Source: Sarcophilus harrisii
Taxonomy: Eukaryota > Chordata > Mammalia > Dasyuromorphia > Dasyuridae
Direction of reading: 5' to 3'
Length of the DNA: 64,000 nt
Assembly (NCBI RefSeq): GCF_902635505.1
Contig: NC_045431.1
Coordinates: 2,418,001-2,482,000, forward strand
This document shows, piece after piece, positions 1-14,400 of this stretch (positions within the stretch are counted from its first letter, which is position 1; each line of letters begins with the position of its first letter). Below the pieces are notes generated by a model, which had not been told where the DNA came from, searched no databases, and saw only the letters and a program-made list of their open reading frames with translations. Made by a program: the position numbers and the translations under genes.

Positions 1-1084
1 TGCTCCAGACGAGGAAAGCTCAACCATTTTCCCATGTCCCAGATCCACGCGTTCTGGAGCCTATGGCCTAGTTCTTCAAATAATGTTTTGAAATTCATAA
101 AATATAAGAGGATTATCAAGGAAACCAATTATGGTGAAAGAGCCACAAAATATACACATTTTAAATAAGTTAATGGGCTCCAGGTTACAAATCTTTGCCC
201 TAAATGACCCTCATAAACAAAGCTCATTATCTCCAAATGGGTCACTTTGCCTTTTGACTTTTCTCCACATCCCCCGTTAGTTTTGGATTTCTTTTCCCCA
301 GGCCTCCAATCTATTCCTTCTCAATCTGACTATACACCGGACGTGTCAAAACTCGGGGCCCCAACGCTTCTGAAAGCGGCCTAAACCAGATTAAAATGTC
401 ATTGGGAAATAGTATTTAACAAAAATAACAAAAACTACCAAACACAGACTGCATTCCATGTAAAACAAAGTCGGCATGCGGCCCACAGGAAGCTTACCTA
501 CGTGTCAGTGGCCCGCGTTTCTCTCGTGTCCGAGCAATCTTGCTGTTCTACTCAAAACTCTTCAGGTGCTCCCTGATGTCCAAGGAATACAGTGCAAACT
601 CCTGATTTATGACACTGAAAAGGCTTCTAAAATCTGGCTCCAGGCTTTACCGGTCTGGCCTTTCCCTTTCAGACACTGACAGTCCAGACCAACTGAGCTC
701 ATCTTTACTTCTAGTTCCCATCCTTCCTCCTGCCAATGTGACTCTGCTTGAGCCACCCTCCCTACCTGAAATGGACACCCCCTCCCCAAATACTCCGGTT
801 GTGGGAGCCCCTCTCTCGAGACCCTGCTTAGAGTCCATCGTTTTCCCCACTCCACCAAAACTGAAAATGCTTTCCTCAAGTTTCTCCTACAACATCTCTC
901 TCATCTTTCCTTTTTTCAGTTATTTGTGTACATGTCCTAACCCCACCATATGAGAATATAAAGTTCCTGGGCGCAGAGCCTCAGCTGGGTGTCACAATAC
1001 ACAAACAGCTAGAGCGATTCAGACACAGAAACACTAAATAATGAACTAAATAAATGTACATAAAATATACTAATAGGTCCTATC
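1..1084. other. Gene-free flank downstream of ZBTB49
   Basis: No exon, RNA gene or clear repeat was recognised here. The stretch is AT-rich with scattered short open frames that overlap each other on both strands. In human the next gene beyond the ZBTB49 3' end is NSG1, but no NSG1 exon is visible in this piece. Confidence 0.6.
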
Positions 1085-1835
1085 ACATAGAAAGGTAATT
1101 TCCATTTATTAACTTACAATACATGAATTACAAATGCATATAAAGTCTTTTTTGTGCAAAATATTTAGGCTTTAAAAAAATATATATCTATATTAAAATG
1201 CTGAAAATGCAAGTCTTATTTTTTAAAAGTGTAAAAATAAAATTTTGGAAACAAGTTTTACCCTGACTGGGGAAAAATGCTCAGGAGTCAAGTGTGTAGC
1301 AACATATCGCCTCAAGGTTTTCAACAGCATGTAAACCCTCTGGCCTTTGTGCCTCGAGCCGTTACGTGCCAACACGTAAGGCAGTAAAAAGAAACCGGGA
1401 TCTGTAGTCCGTGTTAAAAGTCTATGAAGGCCTGGGCGAGCTGTTCTCCGCCTCAAACCCTCAGCTTCATCTTCTGTCAAACGAGAGGGTGGGAGACGAA
1501 AGTCTCTCAGATTCTGCCCCATCTGACACTTGATCATGGATGGATCACTGCAGGGGGGAGAGGGGGAGGCAGAAGTGGGAAGGGGAGACTCTCAGCTGGG
1601 TTATATATAAAATGGAGCAAGGGTCTTCAAAGGTCCCTCGCAGAGACCTCGGCCTGGGACTGCCCCAAGGATCTGGGCCGAGGGTGAAGTGCTAACCCGC
1701 CTTTCTCGACTCCCAAGCATAGAGACGTTGGCCCTTCTCTTTTATGATGGTGAGCACAGGGCTGGCGCTCAACAATCCGCTTGTGATCTCAGACTGGCAA
1801 GTTCCAGGTCGAGGGAGCATCACCAATACAAGGCA
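1085..1835 (-). other. ZBTB49: ZBTB49 3' untranslated region (approximate)
   Basis: This AT-rich stretch follows the ZBTB49 stop codon on the minus strand. The only AATAAA hexamer I see in it on that strand lies at 1105-1110 (TTTATT on the plus strand), so the 3' end is placed about 20 bases beyond. Transcript data could move the end. Confidence 0.5.
1105..1110 (-). terminator. Candidate ZBTB49 poly(A) signal AATAAA
   Basis: Perfect AATAAA on the minus strand, about 725 bases after the stop codon. It is the only perfect hexamer noticed in the downstream AT-rich stretch. Confidence 0.45.
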
Positions 1836-2485
1836 TTACTGATCTAACTCACTTTCATTTTGTAACGTCTTCATCGCCAACCCCCAGAGAGTCATGCTGG
1901 AAAAAAAGGGGCCTTCGGAGCCGCGGTTCGTGGCGGGCGACGGACGGCTGCTCAGGGCCTCGCCGCAGTGGCCGTCGAGAGCCACCACAGAGGAGCGCAT
2001 CATGGCCACGCCATCGGCCGGCAGAGGCTCCTCCGGGAAAGCATAAGGCTGCGGCGGCGGCTCCTGAGTCCTGGGCAGCTTGGCAGCATCGAGGCCCAAT
2101 TTCTCCTGGTCCGGCCCTTCATTCTGCTGAATCAAGGATCTCAACTTGCAGTAGGAACCTGAAGAACCGCTCCCAAATTCCCCTGAAGAGTTCCCTCCTG
2201 CGCCGACGGGGAGCTTCCCAGACGCTGGCCCCAAGGCCACCGGGCCGTCCTTGGGCAGAGGGACAGGGCTCGGGGACTTGTCCAGGGCCGAGGCGGGGCT
2301 GGCCTGTGCCTGTGGACCGGCGGCCGGGGGGCTCTCGGCAGTGGCCTTGCAGTGCATCTTCTTGTGGCGCCGCAGCACGGCGGAGCGGGAGAAGCACTTG
2401 CTGCACACTTCACATGCGTACGGCTTTTCTCCAGTGTGGGTGCGGACGTGCCTGCGGAGGTCGCCCGATTCCCCAAAGCATTTCC
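1836..2485 (-). CDS. ZBTB49: ZBTB49 terminal coding exon (fingers 6-7 and C-terminal tail)
   Basis: The acceptor ends in TTGCAG just before 2485. The exon completes finger 6 ([17 protein letters not shown]), encodes finger 7 ([23 protein letters not shown] region), and then a Pro/Ser/Ala-rich tail. The conserved end [16 protein letters not shown] precedes TAA at 1836-1838. Local GC is much higher than in the earlier finger exons. Confidence 0.95.
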
Positions 2486-5400
2486 CTGCAATGGGGACAA
2501 AACAGAGGAAGACCAAATTCTTAGACGCAGCTGAGGCACGGGGGACATGACTCTCCTCACACAGGGCTCTGCGCTCACCCAGTACTCATGCCTCTCACTG
2601 ACCCTGTAAGCGAAGCCGAGTTCAAGCGCCCTCCTCCCCTTTCACATGTGAGTGCCTCGTGGCTCATGCCATCCCCAGGCTCCTGGGTATCTTTAGGAGG
2701 CACAGGGGGGACACAGGGACACACAGGAGCACATGAACCGCTCCAGCCGGCCTCCAAGGCCCAATGCCTCCTGGAGTCATGAAGGTGACCTTGAGCTCTT
2801 CTAGGCCACGCCAATAGAGCATAAGCCCTGCCAGGCTCAGTCAGGCTGGAACGGTTGTGAGGATGGGGCTGCTGAGAGATGGGAGGGCTGGGAGGATGGG
2901 ACTGCTGAGATGGGACAGCAGGAAGGATGGAACGCCTAAGAGACAGAATGGCTAGTGTCTGAGGACCAGCTCAGCTCAATTTGGAAGGGCTCCTCCTATT
3001 ACCAGGAGATTCACTACTAGTTATATATTTTTTGGTCACAGTAACTAATGAAATGGTAGACTAAGTTGTGGAGGAGCTAAGCTCAGTGCCAGAAGCGTCT
3101 CTCTCCTCCTCCTCTACTGATTAAATCAATGTTTTTCTAAAAAATTAAAGTACATCTGAATCCATGGAAATAATGGGACCTACTGCTTGATTTAAACAGC
3201 TATGTGACACTGTAGCAGAATTGGGGCTCTGATATGTCCTGAAGTCAGAGTCAGCATGGGGAAAAATTAGGGTAAACATATAACTCAAGGACAAAAATCA
3301 AGGCTAATGCAATAATTCAGAGCTGTTGGAATTCATGGTGAAAAGTGCTCTCCACCATGTAGCGTAAACTGCAATGGGTCAAATATTATAAAACCTCCTT
3401 TATCTGCTCATTAGTCATTAGTCAATTAATCAATCTCATTAGTCAATCTCAATTCTCCAGAGCAGTCAAAAGAAAGAAAGAAAAAGAAAGCTCTTATGAT
3501 GTCCCAAAACAGATTTCACATAAATTATGTTCTAAAACTTGCAAATTCATTCATTCAGTACATAGTCTTATTTAGGCAAGCTTGGATCCCCAACTTCTCA
3601 GCACGCATATGATTAGAAATGGCAAATGAGAAAGAAGTCACATGATCTTGTTGTTAGAGACAGGTGCACTGACAATTGGAAGAAGGGGCCCCAGAATGAC
3701 GACAACCCCCTGCTCCCCAAAGCCACTCACTCGGGGGATGGTTTGCCTGGCACACCTTAATAGGCTCCGGGACACAATACTCATAAAGACACTCAGCTGT
3801 CAAGGTAAGGCTGTGTTTTGTTCAGCATCTTCTGCTGGAAAGATGGAGAGAATGGTCTGAAGGCCTGTGTCCAAGTCTTGTCTGACCTGTGTTGTTTGGA
3901 TAATTTATCTCCCATCCCCCACACAGCTCCTGAAAGCTCTAAGACAACAGGAGCTGCAGCCCTGCACCGGGAGGGTTCTACATCAGACAAATGCTGAGAG
4001 TGCAGCTCCCCCCACCCCCTCCAAATTCTCTGCTTAAGGAAGCTGCAAAGAATTGATTATATCTTAGAACAAAATTCAAGAAGGGGCCAAAATAATGGCA
4101 TTTAATAGGGATACCAGTTGACTGTTCAATATGAAGAAAAGACACATAAGCTCAATGAAGAGGTAACGGAGATCAAAACAAAATGTTCCCTCAGAAGTCA
4201 TTATTGGGAAGCTTACTAGTGGCTTGGAACTTGATGATCAGAGAGATAAAAATGGAGTCTTCAAAGGAGAAAGAATAAATGGAATCAAGATGAGGTGGTT
4301 GGGGTACACCTTGATAGGGAGATAGGGCCTTTATTTCCAGAACAAAGCCAGCTGTGCAAGCCTCATCTTAGTAAACAGTGTAAGAATACTTCCTTGAAGA
4401 AAACGAAGGGTGTGGTTTTCAGGTTTCATTAAATGAGCAAATTTAAATGTTGATCATTTTTGACACTCTTAAAAAAGGAACTGAGAAAGGAAAGCAGAAG
4501 CAAACAGAACTAGAAAAGAGCAGGGAAGGAAGGGGGAGGGGGTGCTGCAATCCATCAGGAGCTCTGTCAGGGTCCCCAGCCCCAGCCTGTCCGAGGGGGG
4601 ACAACTCTTCAAGAGGCCCTGCCTGCGACCTGGACCCAGCACCGTGCCGCTGAGAGGATCCAGTTCATTGGCTACAAGAAAGAAACTACATTGAGAAAAT
4701 TCAAGCACTTCTCTCATGGTTGGGGAATTGGTATGAGAGCCAAACTCTCATTGGAGTTTGGCAATCTACGGCTCTTTAGCCGCTGATACCCAGGGCACTA
4801 TGCCGCCCAATGGATGCTCTCAGCAAAGACACCATTTCCTTCTCCAGTGGCGCCTTGCTGGGCGCTCGGAGAGCGAGTCAGCCATCTAGCAAATGACCGA
4901 GGCCGGTCTTGAGCTCCAGTGTTCCGACGCTAGGCCCAATCCTCTCTCAGCCCAGGGCCTCCACAGGCTTGGCAAAAACGAAACGCTAGTGCATACACCA
5001 GAAGCTAATCTGTGTTATCCGAGTGCTAAAGGAAGGCAAATGGCTTCCGCTTAGTAAAACCTGACATTTGTGGGCAGTTCTCAGCTGCAGGATCTCCCTT
5101 AATCCTCACAACATCCAAAGTCTGGGAAAGGCGGTTCTGATCCTGATTTTCTCAGGATCAGAGGGAACTGAGGGAGGGAGGAACTGAGGGGGAGAAATCA
5201 AGGGACGTGACCGGCACCACAAAGTGAGCTGGCGTCTGGATGCAGAAGACGACAGGGCCCGTCAGAACGAGGTACTCACCGCACGCGGAGCAGCTGTACG
5301 GTCGCTCGCCGGTGTGCCGGATTCTGTGCTTGACCAGTTTGCGCTGCATGTTGAAAGACTTCCCACATTCATCACAGGTGAAGACTTTATCTGAGGTATG

Positions 5401-8400
5401 AGTCTTCTTGTGCTCCTTTAAATTGCTGAAGTTACTAAAGCCTAAAACAGATGCGACAGAGATGAGCTTTGGATGCTAATCAGCGATCTCCACGAGAGAA
5501 CAGTGAACGTTCTGCTCTTACCTCGACCACAGATGTCACACAAATGGGGTTTTTCTCCCGAGTGAATAATAATGTGACGTTGGACATCCCCGGAGGCTGC
5601 GAATCTGTAATGGAATATGAAAATTCAATTAATGAGGTTTCAACATGACTATGAATCTTCCTAAGTGCATATCACTGAGGGAGAGGTCGGCCTGAATTCT
5701 TAATCAGAGTGTGATCGAGTGTATGAAGTTCATCTTTATCTAAAATTGGCTTTTATAAGAGAAATTAGGACTTGGCGTGGAGAGGCGTGGACAAGAGAGA
5801 GCTGCTTGAGAAAGCTTTCTGACCCCGCTTGATACACTACAAACCAAAGCATTCTGTTGTTGAGCATCATTATGCCACTAGCTTTATTCTTGAAAATATT
5901 TTTACAAATTATAATAATGATTAAATAAATTATTTCTCAAAAAACTTCAAAAATTTTACAGGTTAAAATGTGGTATAAAATAAGATATTCACAAATAAAA
6001 TAGAACAGAGATGATCTGAAGGATGCAAACAAAGCAGATACTGCCAGGGAACCAGACTGTAAGGCAATGAGAGATCTTTTCTATCTAATTTATAAGATAC
6101 AGAGCCAGGTGCTACATATTTATCATCATTGTGAGTATCATTCCTAAGAGAAAAAGAAAATAATTTTTTTCAAATAGAAAAGAAAGCCTTCCTGGGCTGG
6201 TCCCTCCTTTCTTCGGGACTCCTCCCCACATCTCTAAAACGAGGAGTCTGGATGAGCCGGCCCACCTCCAATCTTATGGTTCTGTGAATCAATTCTTACA
6301 TCTAATCGTGTTCCCAGATGTGCTCCCTCTGGATTTCTGATGACAGCATGTGTGCACCCGGAATTAAATGATAGAGCCACCCAGTCACAAAGCCAGCGTG
6401 GGGCAGGGCTGAGCCTGAATCCGGCTCTCAGGCCAGCTCTTGGCCCACTGTGACCCACTGCCCCCCAGAAGCAGGAATACTACGGCTCATGCCAGACCAG
6501 CTTCAAAGCTCCTCAGGAGTCTTCATATGGTAGCCCTCTAAAGGAAGACCACATTTTAGCACTGTTTTTACCTACTCTTCCCTACAAACAACATCAAACA
6601 CTGTGTTTCAGGGAAACCACGTAAGGACAGAAAATGGAAGAAGCTCATCTAAGGCTTTCAAGGAAATACAACATATGCTTAAAGGGAATACTGTGGTACA
6701 GACATAGAAATCACCCCAGTACCAACCTTTTCCCACAGATTTCACAGATGTAAGGCTTTTCACCAGAATGCCGACGTAAATGAGTCTGCAGATTACCTGC
6801 CTGCAAAGGAAACAACGCCAGGTTTTTAGAAAGCCCCCACGAATGCAGAAAGATACTTACAACTGATGATGAAAACCCCCAAATGCCCACCTCTAGCTGC
6901 CAGTCTACGCTCCTGCCCAAAGACGCGAGGCCGAGAAGGGCCTTGGCTGCGAGAACAAAAGAGCAGTAGAGACCCTACTTCTGCCCAGAGGTGGGGGCGC
7001 AGTCACTCCCCACAGTTCCAGGTGCTTAGCCGACATTTGGCAATTGAGTCCCTGGCCTAAAGTGTGAGCACCATGTGAGGCAATGACCAGGCAGCCAAGG
7101 GCTGACAGTGGACCATGAGCGCTCCAAGAGCTGGGGGGAGGGGGGGGGGGGGGGAAGGAGACAAGCCCTTAGAGGAAGGAAGGGACAGAGAAGGGAGCTT
7201 GGTCCTATCCAGCCAATGAAGCTGAGGCAGCAGAGAAAGCTGGCCTTGGGAGAACTTGGGAGGAGCGGCCGCCATTCCTACTCTATCACATGAGCATCAC
7301 CATCAAGGATGGATTGGAGCAATTAGTGGGGCAACAGAGAAGCTCCCACGAGGTGGTGGGGGGGAACACAAGAGGGACAAAGAGCCCTGGGCTAATATAG
7401 AGGATTCGCTCTGAGATGGGCGGGGGTCACATGAAAGCAAGGGAGAAGGGGCGGGGGGGGGGGGCAGAGCATGAGCTGGGTGTGTGCAGTGTGACATGTC
7501 AGCTAAAAGACTCCTGAGCTTCCCTTGGGCACAAGAACTCCTGCATCAGACCTCACCAGGCTCATCCCACATAAAGGGGGAACAGCCAGGATGGAGAAGA
7601 TAAATGCTGTCACCTAGTCTTGGGAGAAAGGAACTGAAATGGAGACCAGCGACTGCCAGCCTCAGGTCCGAAGGCCTGTCGATGCCAGAGTGGACTGAGA
7701 GGCACAAGGGTTGGAGGCAAAGTGCCAGCCAGAACCCCACGAGGAGAAACCCCAAGTGGAAGGGGCTCCTCGGGGACACAGTGGGACTGCCAGGTGTGCT
7801 GTAAAGAACAGGGAGGGCCTAAAGTGCCATGGCTCTTAGATCCCTTCCATCTGAGACAACATAGTTCAAGATTCCCAAGTGGTCATTTGAATTTTTTTTT
7901 TTTTATATTAGGATAATTTTCTAAAAGAAGCTGATTTAATTCTGACATATTTTTCCTTGATAAGTGCAGTTCCATTAAATAGGTTTATTATTTTCTATTA
8001 ATTTACAAAATGGCACCCAACCATCCATGCTGCCATTTACATTTGTTCCCCAAACTAGAAATTTCACAAAGGCTTCAAGTTAGTGGAGACAATGATGTTC
8101 TTGTAAAAAAAAAAAAATCAATATCAAATCATAAAGAACACAATAAAAATAATACTGCAATGGTGTCAAGAGTAAAAAACCAAAAACCAAAAAAGAAACC
8201 CTCGCCTTTTTTTTTTTTTTTGCCTCCAACCATCATTTAAATGACTTCACAACTATCATAACTTAGCAAAGAAAGTCTTCTAGATGCATCACCTCTCCAA
8301 GTTAAAATTTATTTTAAAAACTACTATTCTAATTGTGGCAATATGTATAGAACTGCATGTGTCTAATAGATTGCTTGCCGTCTAGGGAAGGAGGTAGCAG

Positions 8401-11400
8401 AGAGGAAGAAAAATTTAGAACACAAGGTTTTGCAAGGGTGAATGTTGAAAGCTACCTTTGCATGTATCTTGAAAATAAAAAGCTGTTATTTAAAAAGAAA
8501 ACTACTCTTCTGTTGCTCAGAAATCAACCGGAAAAACAGAATCCAGAAGTTCTAAGGCATAGGTAGTATTCCCAGAGGTGATTCCCAATAAGTGGACAGC
8601 AGACAATAGCCAGGAGCAAATATGAGGGGCTTTTTAGATGTAACGCGCATTAAAGATACACATACAATCCACACAAAATCTGTGAATGGAGATGTACACA
8701 TTTTCTTAAATGCTTAAATACTATGTTTTTATATAAAACTCCATAAAATACTGTGTTTTGGGGTTTATTTTGGAGAGGGTAGAGATTCTGAACCCCTGAT
8801 TCCACAGGTATAGAAAATTTCCTCCATCAGTAGAGACTGACGAACTTTTGAGACTTTAGACTTAAAGGACTGCCTGGAAGGAGGCAGTGATTGATTTAAG
8901 TTGTTGGCTCATCATCACACAAAGAAAGTAGATAATTTTTATAAATGTTTTCTGAAAAAATATACTTGGCCCACATAGAATGAATAGCACCACAAGGAAT
9001 CTTTACAAAAATACATCACTTTTGTCTGAAAACAGACCACTTAATGAGTTTCTCTGACTAAGACGATGTGATATTCCTTTTGAAAGATCAATCTCTTTTA
9101 TACTAAATTAAAGAAAAATTGAGCAATTACAAAAATCTATAAAACGCCATCTAGTCAACTATTATTTTATATTACCCTGCATTTTGAAAGCCAAAAATTA
9201 TAATAGAAAATTATGAAATCTGCTATGGGTTTGGGGGATCTTTTGATTTTTTTAAATCTTCTTTTTCTTTCAAATAGATCATACAACAATTGATCAGATG
9301 GAGAAGGTAAATGCTGTCACCTAGTCTTGGGAGACTTTCCATTTAAAATTGCAACATGATAATATCAGAAAAGCTTTTTCCCCCTTAGCTGTTTAATATG
9401 GAAATGCATTATGAAATTTGCTTCATTTTTGAATTGTCCCTATAGCTACATCACATGCTAATTGTATTACTGTGTTCTTTCCTTAGTGCACAGATTTTAC
9501 ACTTTTGAGGGCTCCACGATTCTGAAATTTCTCAGTGTGGTCACAAGCCCTCTCGGACTTTGGAGTCCTCACAAGTGACTATGGCTAAAACCATTAGGAA
9601 CCTGTGGCCCCCGAGCTGTTCCCAAAGAGCGCCAATGACATCCCTGCACTTCTCATTGAGACATTTCCAGCTTGGAGCATCTTGAGTTCTGTCTTTGCAG
9701 TTTTTGTGAAACCAGAGTCCCGTGAGCCACATTTGAGAGTTTAGTCAAAGTAAAAACCTTGTCGTCTTCAGAGCCGGAAGGGGCCTTTTACCGATGGTTC
9801 TTAGACTGGCTAAGTGTGCTATCGCCAGATGGGGCCCAGGCAGCGGAATAACTGGTGAACAAAAGTGCCCGACTGAGTGCCGGGTGGAGCCAGGGGTTCT
9901 GCCTGCTAAGTAAATGTGAGTCCTTAGTGGGTTTTGTGGAGGGAGCTGCACTCTAAGAAAGGGCTTCCTTCTACCTCTTACCGGGGCCTTTCTTCAGCCT
10001 GAGGCCTTTGCTATATCTTGCCCAGAAGAATACCAGACATTTAATTTTTGTGTCTGTATAGATCTCTACCACTATAGGCAATATAGGCAATTTTTTTTTT
10101 TTTGCTGAATTTCACTGGAGAGATATTGGAAGGAAGGTGGCCAGAGAGGGGGCCATCATGGTAACAGAGGATCAGAATAACAAGGGCCCAAATCGGGGTC
10201 ACTAGAAGGCCTTCCACTAAGACACTGCTCGCTCCCAGCTTAGGAGGTGTCTGGGGGGGCTCGCCCACAGCACACCCTGGGGGTCAGCTGTGTCCTCTGG
10301 CTCTGGAGGCACTTCACCCACAGTGGGAAGGGTGGCACATTTTTCTTCCTTCAGGAGGCTATAAAGTCCTCAAGGGAAACGACTATGTCTTGTTTATCTT
10401 TTTATTTCCTGCCTAGCGAGACGATTTAGGAGCACTAAGGCAGAGCCTGCCTGGACAAGGAAGATTCCATGCTCCCTACTTCTCATCAAATGTGAGGAAA
10501 ATAAAAGGTAGCAGGCTTGGGGCTATGAATGGGGAAAGAGGAGATGAGCAGGGCATCCTTGGGTCAGGATAGCCAGATGTCCTGCAGACAGATGGAAACG
10601 AGGGATGAAGAGGAGGCAAAGAGGGCCAGGCTTTCCCCCCATCACACCGGGCATCAGATTGTTCTGCTCCGTCCTTCCCTGTTCAATTCTCCAGCCATCA
10701 TCCGCTCTTCCAGGTTCATCCTTTGTGTGCTGAGGCAGCCTTGCATCTTGGGTTCGAGCCAAGCTCCCTCAGAGTGCTTCCTTTTGCAACATCTCATTCT
10801 CCATCTTTCTCCCCCACACTCTGAAGAAATAGTTTATCAGACCAGGTTCTGTCGGAGTTTTCTCCAACTGGGTCATAAACTTCTTGAGGGTGAGAACGGG
10901 GGTCAGCGCTGTAACACCCCCAGCCCCTAACAAAACCCCTTCTACCTACAGGAGAGCAGGAAGTATTTTGCAAATGAAAACCAGATTTGGAAATGTGGTT
11001 GAAACTCTGGGGCTCCATTGGTTTCCAACAAAACACCAAGGAGAGGAAAAATGGGCAGGGGATGGAAGCAGGAGAACGTCTTGGAGGCCGGCTTAAATCA
11101 GCTGACAAGAGGGGCCTTGATCTCTTGGGACCATGGAAGGAAGAACCTAGATTAAATCTTTAATGTTCCTTCTGACTCTTAACTGATGATTCCGCAGTAC
11201 GTTGAGAAGACAAGGAAGAAATCATAAAGGAGCCAAAAGCAGCACCGAGAAGTCTGAGAAGGGAGGAGGGGACAAGACTCAAATGTCAGGGAGATGTCAA
11301 AGAGGTTCAGCCTCTAGGCCCAAGAGCAGATACTTTTCAGCACCCTCCCCCCCCCCCCCCCCCCCCCCCCCAAAGTAGAGAGCGGCTGATACTTAGTAAG

Positions 11401-14400
11401 TGTGCATTAATCTGTCCTGAGAAAAGGTGGCTGGCTAAGTGAAGCCAAGAGAAGCTCTTAAGTGGAGGCCAGAGGGCTCTGGCAGTCATTTGGGGACCCG
11501 TGCTCATGCCGTGAGACTGAAAGAAATGGTTCTGGCTCTGGAGGGGGGAGGGGCAGGAAAGATAAGTCTGGCAAGCAGCTGGGGCCACCGCTGGGAGAGA
11601 ACAGAGAGGCTGAGAAAGGAGACATCCCTGAACAGCCGGAGGCAAGAGAAAGTACAGGGGGAGTGGCAGGGGAGGGACCTGGGGACACCCAGCCCCCTCC
11701 ACCAGCGAGGGTTTCCCCTTCCCCGATTCTCCAGCCTCGGCACAAACAGCTTTGAGGTGTTCCAGAACCCTCTGCCCTCCCCAGGCAGTCCCGCACTCCA
11801 GATGTGCTGGGAGCCCATGCTGGCCCAAGAAATCCCCAAAGAGAGGCTCCCAAAGTGTTCTGGGCAGCCTGCTCCCCGGGCACGCACTGGCACAAATCGC
11901 TCCCTCCAGCAGGATTCACCAGCCAAGCAGGGCTTTAACCAGCCAGCCAGCCGAGCAAGGGCCGTTCGCACCAAAAAGGGGCTGCGCATAGGGATCTCCG
12001 GAGTGCTGTGCAACCGGACCACGTCTGGTCCACAAGGAAGCCAGCCGCTGGGGAAGGCTCAGTCTATGGCCACTCCCAAATGCCATGCTCCTCTGGATGG
12101 GGGCCCCCTACGGAGCCACGGGGCAGCGCCACTGGGTAGCAGGGGCCTCCAGCCCGGGGCCAGGCTGCTTCCCAGAGACAACCCTAACTTGATTCTGGAC
12201 TGGGCCTCATTGGAAGGGGTGGGGGGAAAGGAGTCAGGCAGGATTGAGCCTTAGGATTATAAAAGTTTATTCACCTGAGAAACAAATTTTCCTTCTTATC
12301 TCTCATAAGAGAAACAGAATTTTTTTTTTCCCTCTGAAATTATCTGTATCCTTGAAAACTAGAAACCCTTTGAGCAGGAACATACAAGAAAACTGCAAAG
12401 CCTTGTCTCCCAAACAGTGCACAGACAACTGTTTTATTTGTACTAAAAATAAGCAACACTCAGATTTCCAATAATTAGCTGTAAATAAAATTTTTCCCAC
12501 CTGGGAGAAGTGTTTCCCACAAATGCTACATTCAAAAGGTTTCTCACCTAAAACAAAAACAGAACATGGAAAACTATTAGTAGTGACGTGTAATCAGTGA
12601 CATCTTTGAAGAAGTAGCTCTTGTGTAATATTATTAAAAAGGGCTTTAAAATAAAATATTGCTCCTTAATCATTTATGTATATTCATAGTACCTCTCTCT
12701 GATTGGAAAAAATAATGACTTTTTTTTGGTAACTAGTTGTTTCCCTTTAAAAGAAATCTATCTGGTCCAAAATAGCCTTTTTATTTATTTAATTATTTTG
12801 CTAGACAATTGGGATTAAGTGACTTGCTCAGAGTCATACAGGAAGCAAGTGACAAGTGTCTGAGGCTGGATTTGAACTCAGGTCCTCTTACCTTGAAGGC
12901 CAGTGCTGTATCCACTGTGCTACTGAGCTGCCTTTTGCTAGAGCAAAATACTGACTTTAAATCATGCCATCTGGATATGTATGTAGGATAAATAACATCC
13001 TATTTCTCTTATTAAAGATTTCAAAATATATTGCTGAAGAAGAGATGGTACGTTTTCTATAATGTGCTCATCTGTAGAATTAAATTTTTTCCTTCCTGCT
13101 CTGATAAAAGTATAGTTTATTGATTTAGTAAAACCACAGTTGACCGTCCTAGGTTTATTTCAAAATAATGTTTTTATTTGTAGCTCTTACTGAGAGAATA
13201 GGTTGGCTTTGTGGATGATAGAAAATTTTTGATCCCTGGCTGGTTTCTATTCATTTTTAATTCTGAATTTAATTCAATGGACTTGCCTGGGATAATGTGA
13301 TAATAGGTTCAAGGACAAATTAAAATTCTATTACCAGAAAAACAGTAAGAAAACTAGGGTCACATATGACCCAGTCTTATAAATGATTGAGGTCAATGAC
13401 CGTTCTTAACAGAGTACCATATAGCTCAAGAGATTTATTTCCTTTTTGACAAGACTCTTTGCATTAATTTTGATCACACTGTTATTGCCATTCAAAAGAT
13501 GTGCCTCCAAAGTAAAAATATAATTTTTAGCTGCCTCTGGAACTACAAAGAGAAGATTTTCAATGTCAAATGTACATGTGCAAATGCACAAGATGGGGAG
13601 AGGAGAGAGAGGGGGAGAAAGAGACAGAGAGAAAACAACACAACTCTGAAATTTTTTCTATAATTTAGAGGTACAAAAGTTTAAAAGTTCTTAGGACAGA
13701 ATCGAGGGTCAGACATCTTTCCTTTTCTTAATGTTTAGGACAGAATAATTTCAACCTAGTAAACAGCAAAAGAACTAAATCAAGACTTGAGAAATCTAGG
13801 GGATAAGAGGAAGAAAAATATATCAAGTGTTAGTTATTTCCTGTATTGACCATAAATCACGGTTATTTCCATAATCATTGCCATAAAAACATCCTAAAAA
13901 ACATAACACCTCAGAAGCCCATAATATGCTTCTTATATCTTTGTGAAATACTTCTTCTAAAGTAATCAATTTTTGTTATAGGAAGGCAAGATACAACTAT
14001 TCCATAACACTTTATTTTTTAGAAGATCAGATCATTCTGAAAAACAGAGAGGGAAATGATATCAGTTGACCAATTCCAATCTGTATACATTAGTTCGTAA
14101 TAATACTCATTTTAAAATTTAACAATTGGCCATTCGAGTCACCAAGTCATCACAAATGGTTTATCAGACTTGGCTTATCAGAAATCAAAAGGTCTCATTT
14201 TTTTCTGAATTGTAAATTATACAATTCAAAATCAGTGCAAGTTGCAGCTGAGAAATATTCAACTGAATAGGATTAAACTGAAAAAGTCCATCAGAAAATA
14301 TGAAAACTTAATGACATAGAAGTGAATATTTCTTTAAAAAATCAAAGGTTTAAAAGCTAAAATGAAAGAAAAATCAAACATGATAAAAAGATGCCACCTC

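Larger units (their letters stand above)
6801..12500 (-). other. ZBTB49 intron of 5.7 kb
   Basis: Contains G-runs at about 7139-7154 and 7452-7463, a 38-base direct repeat pair (7590-7627 and 9297-9334), an L1 3'-end fragment near 8335-8495, a 25-base C run at 11347-11371 and a GC-rich block at about 11440-12250. No conserved exon was recognised. Confidence 0.6.
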
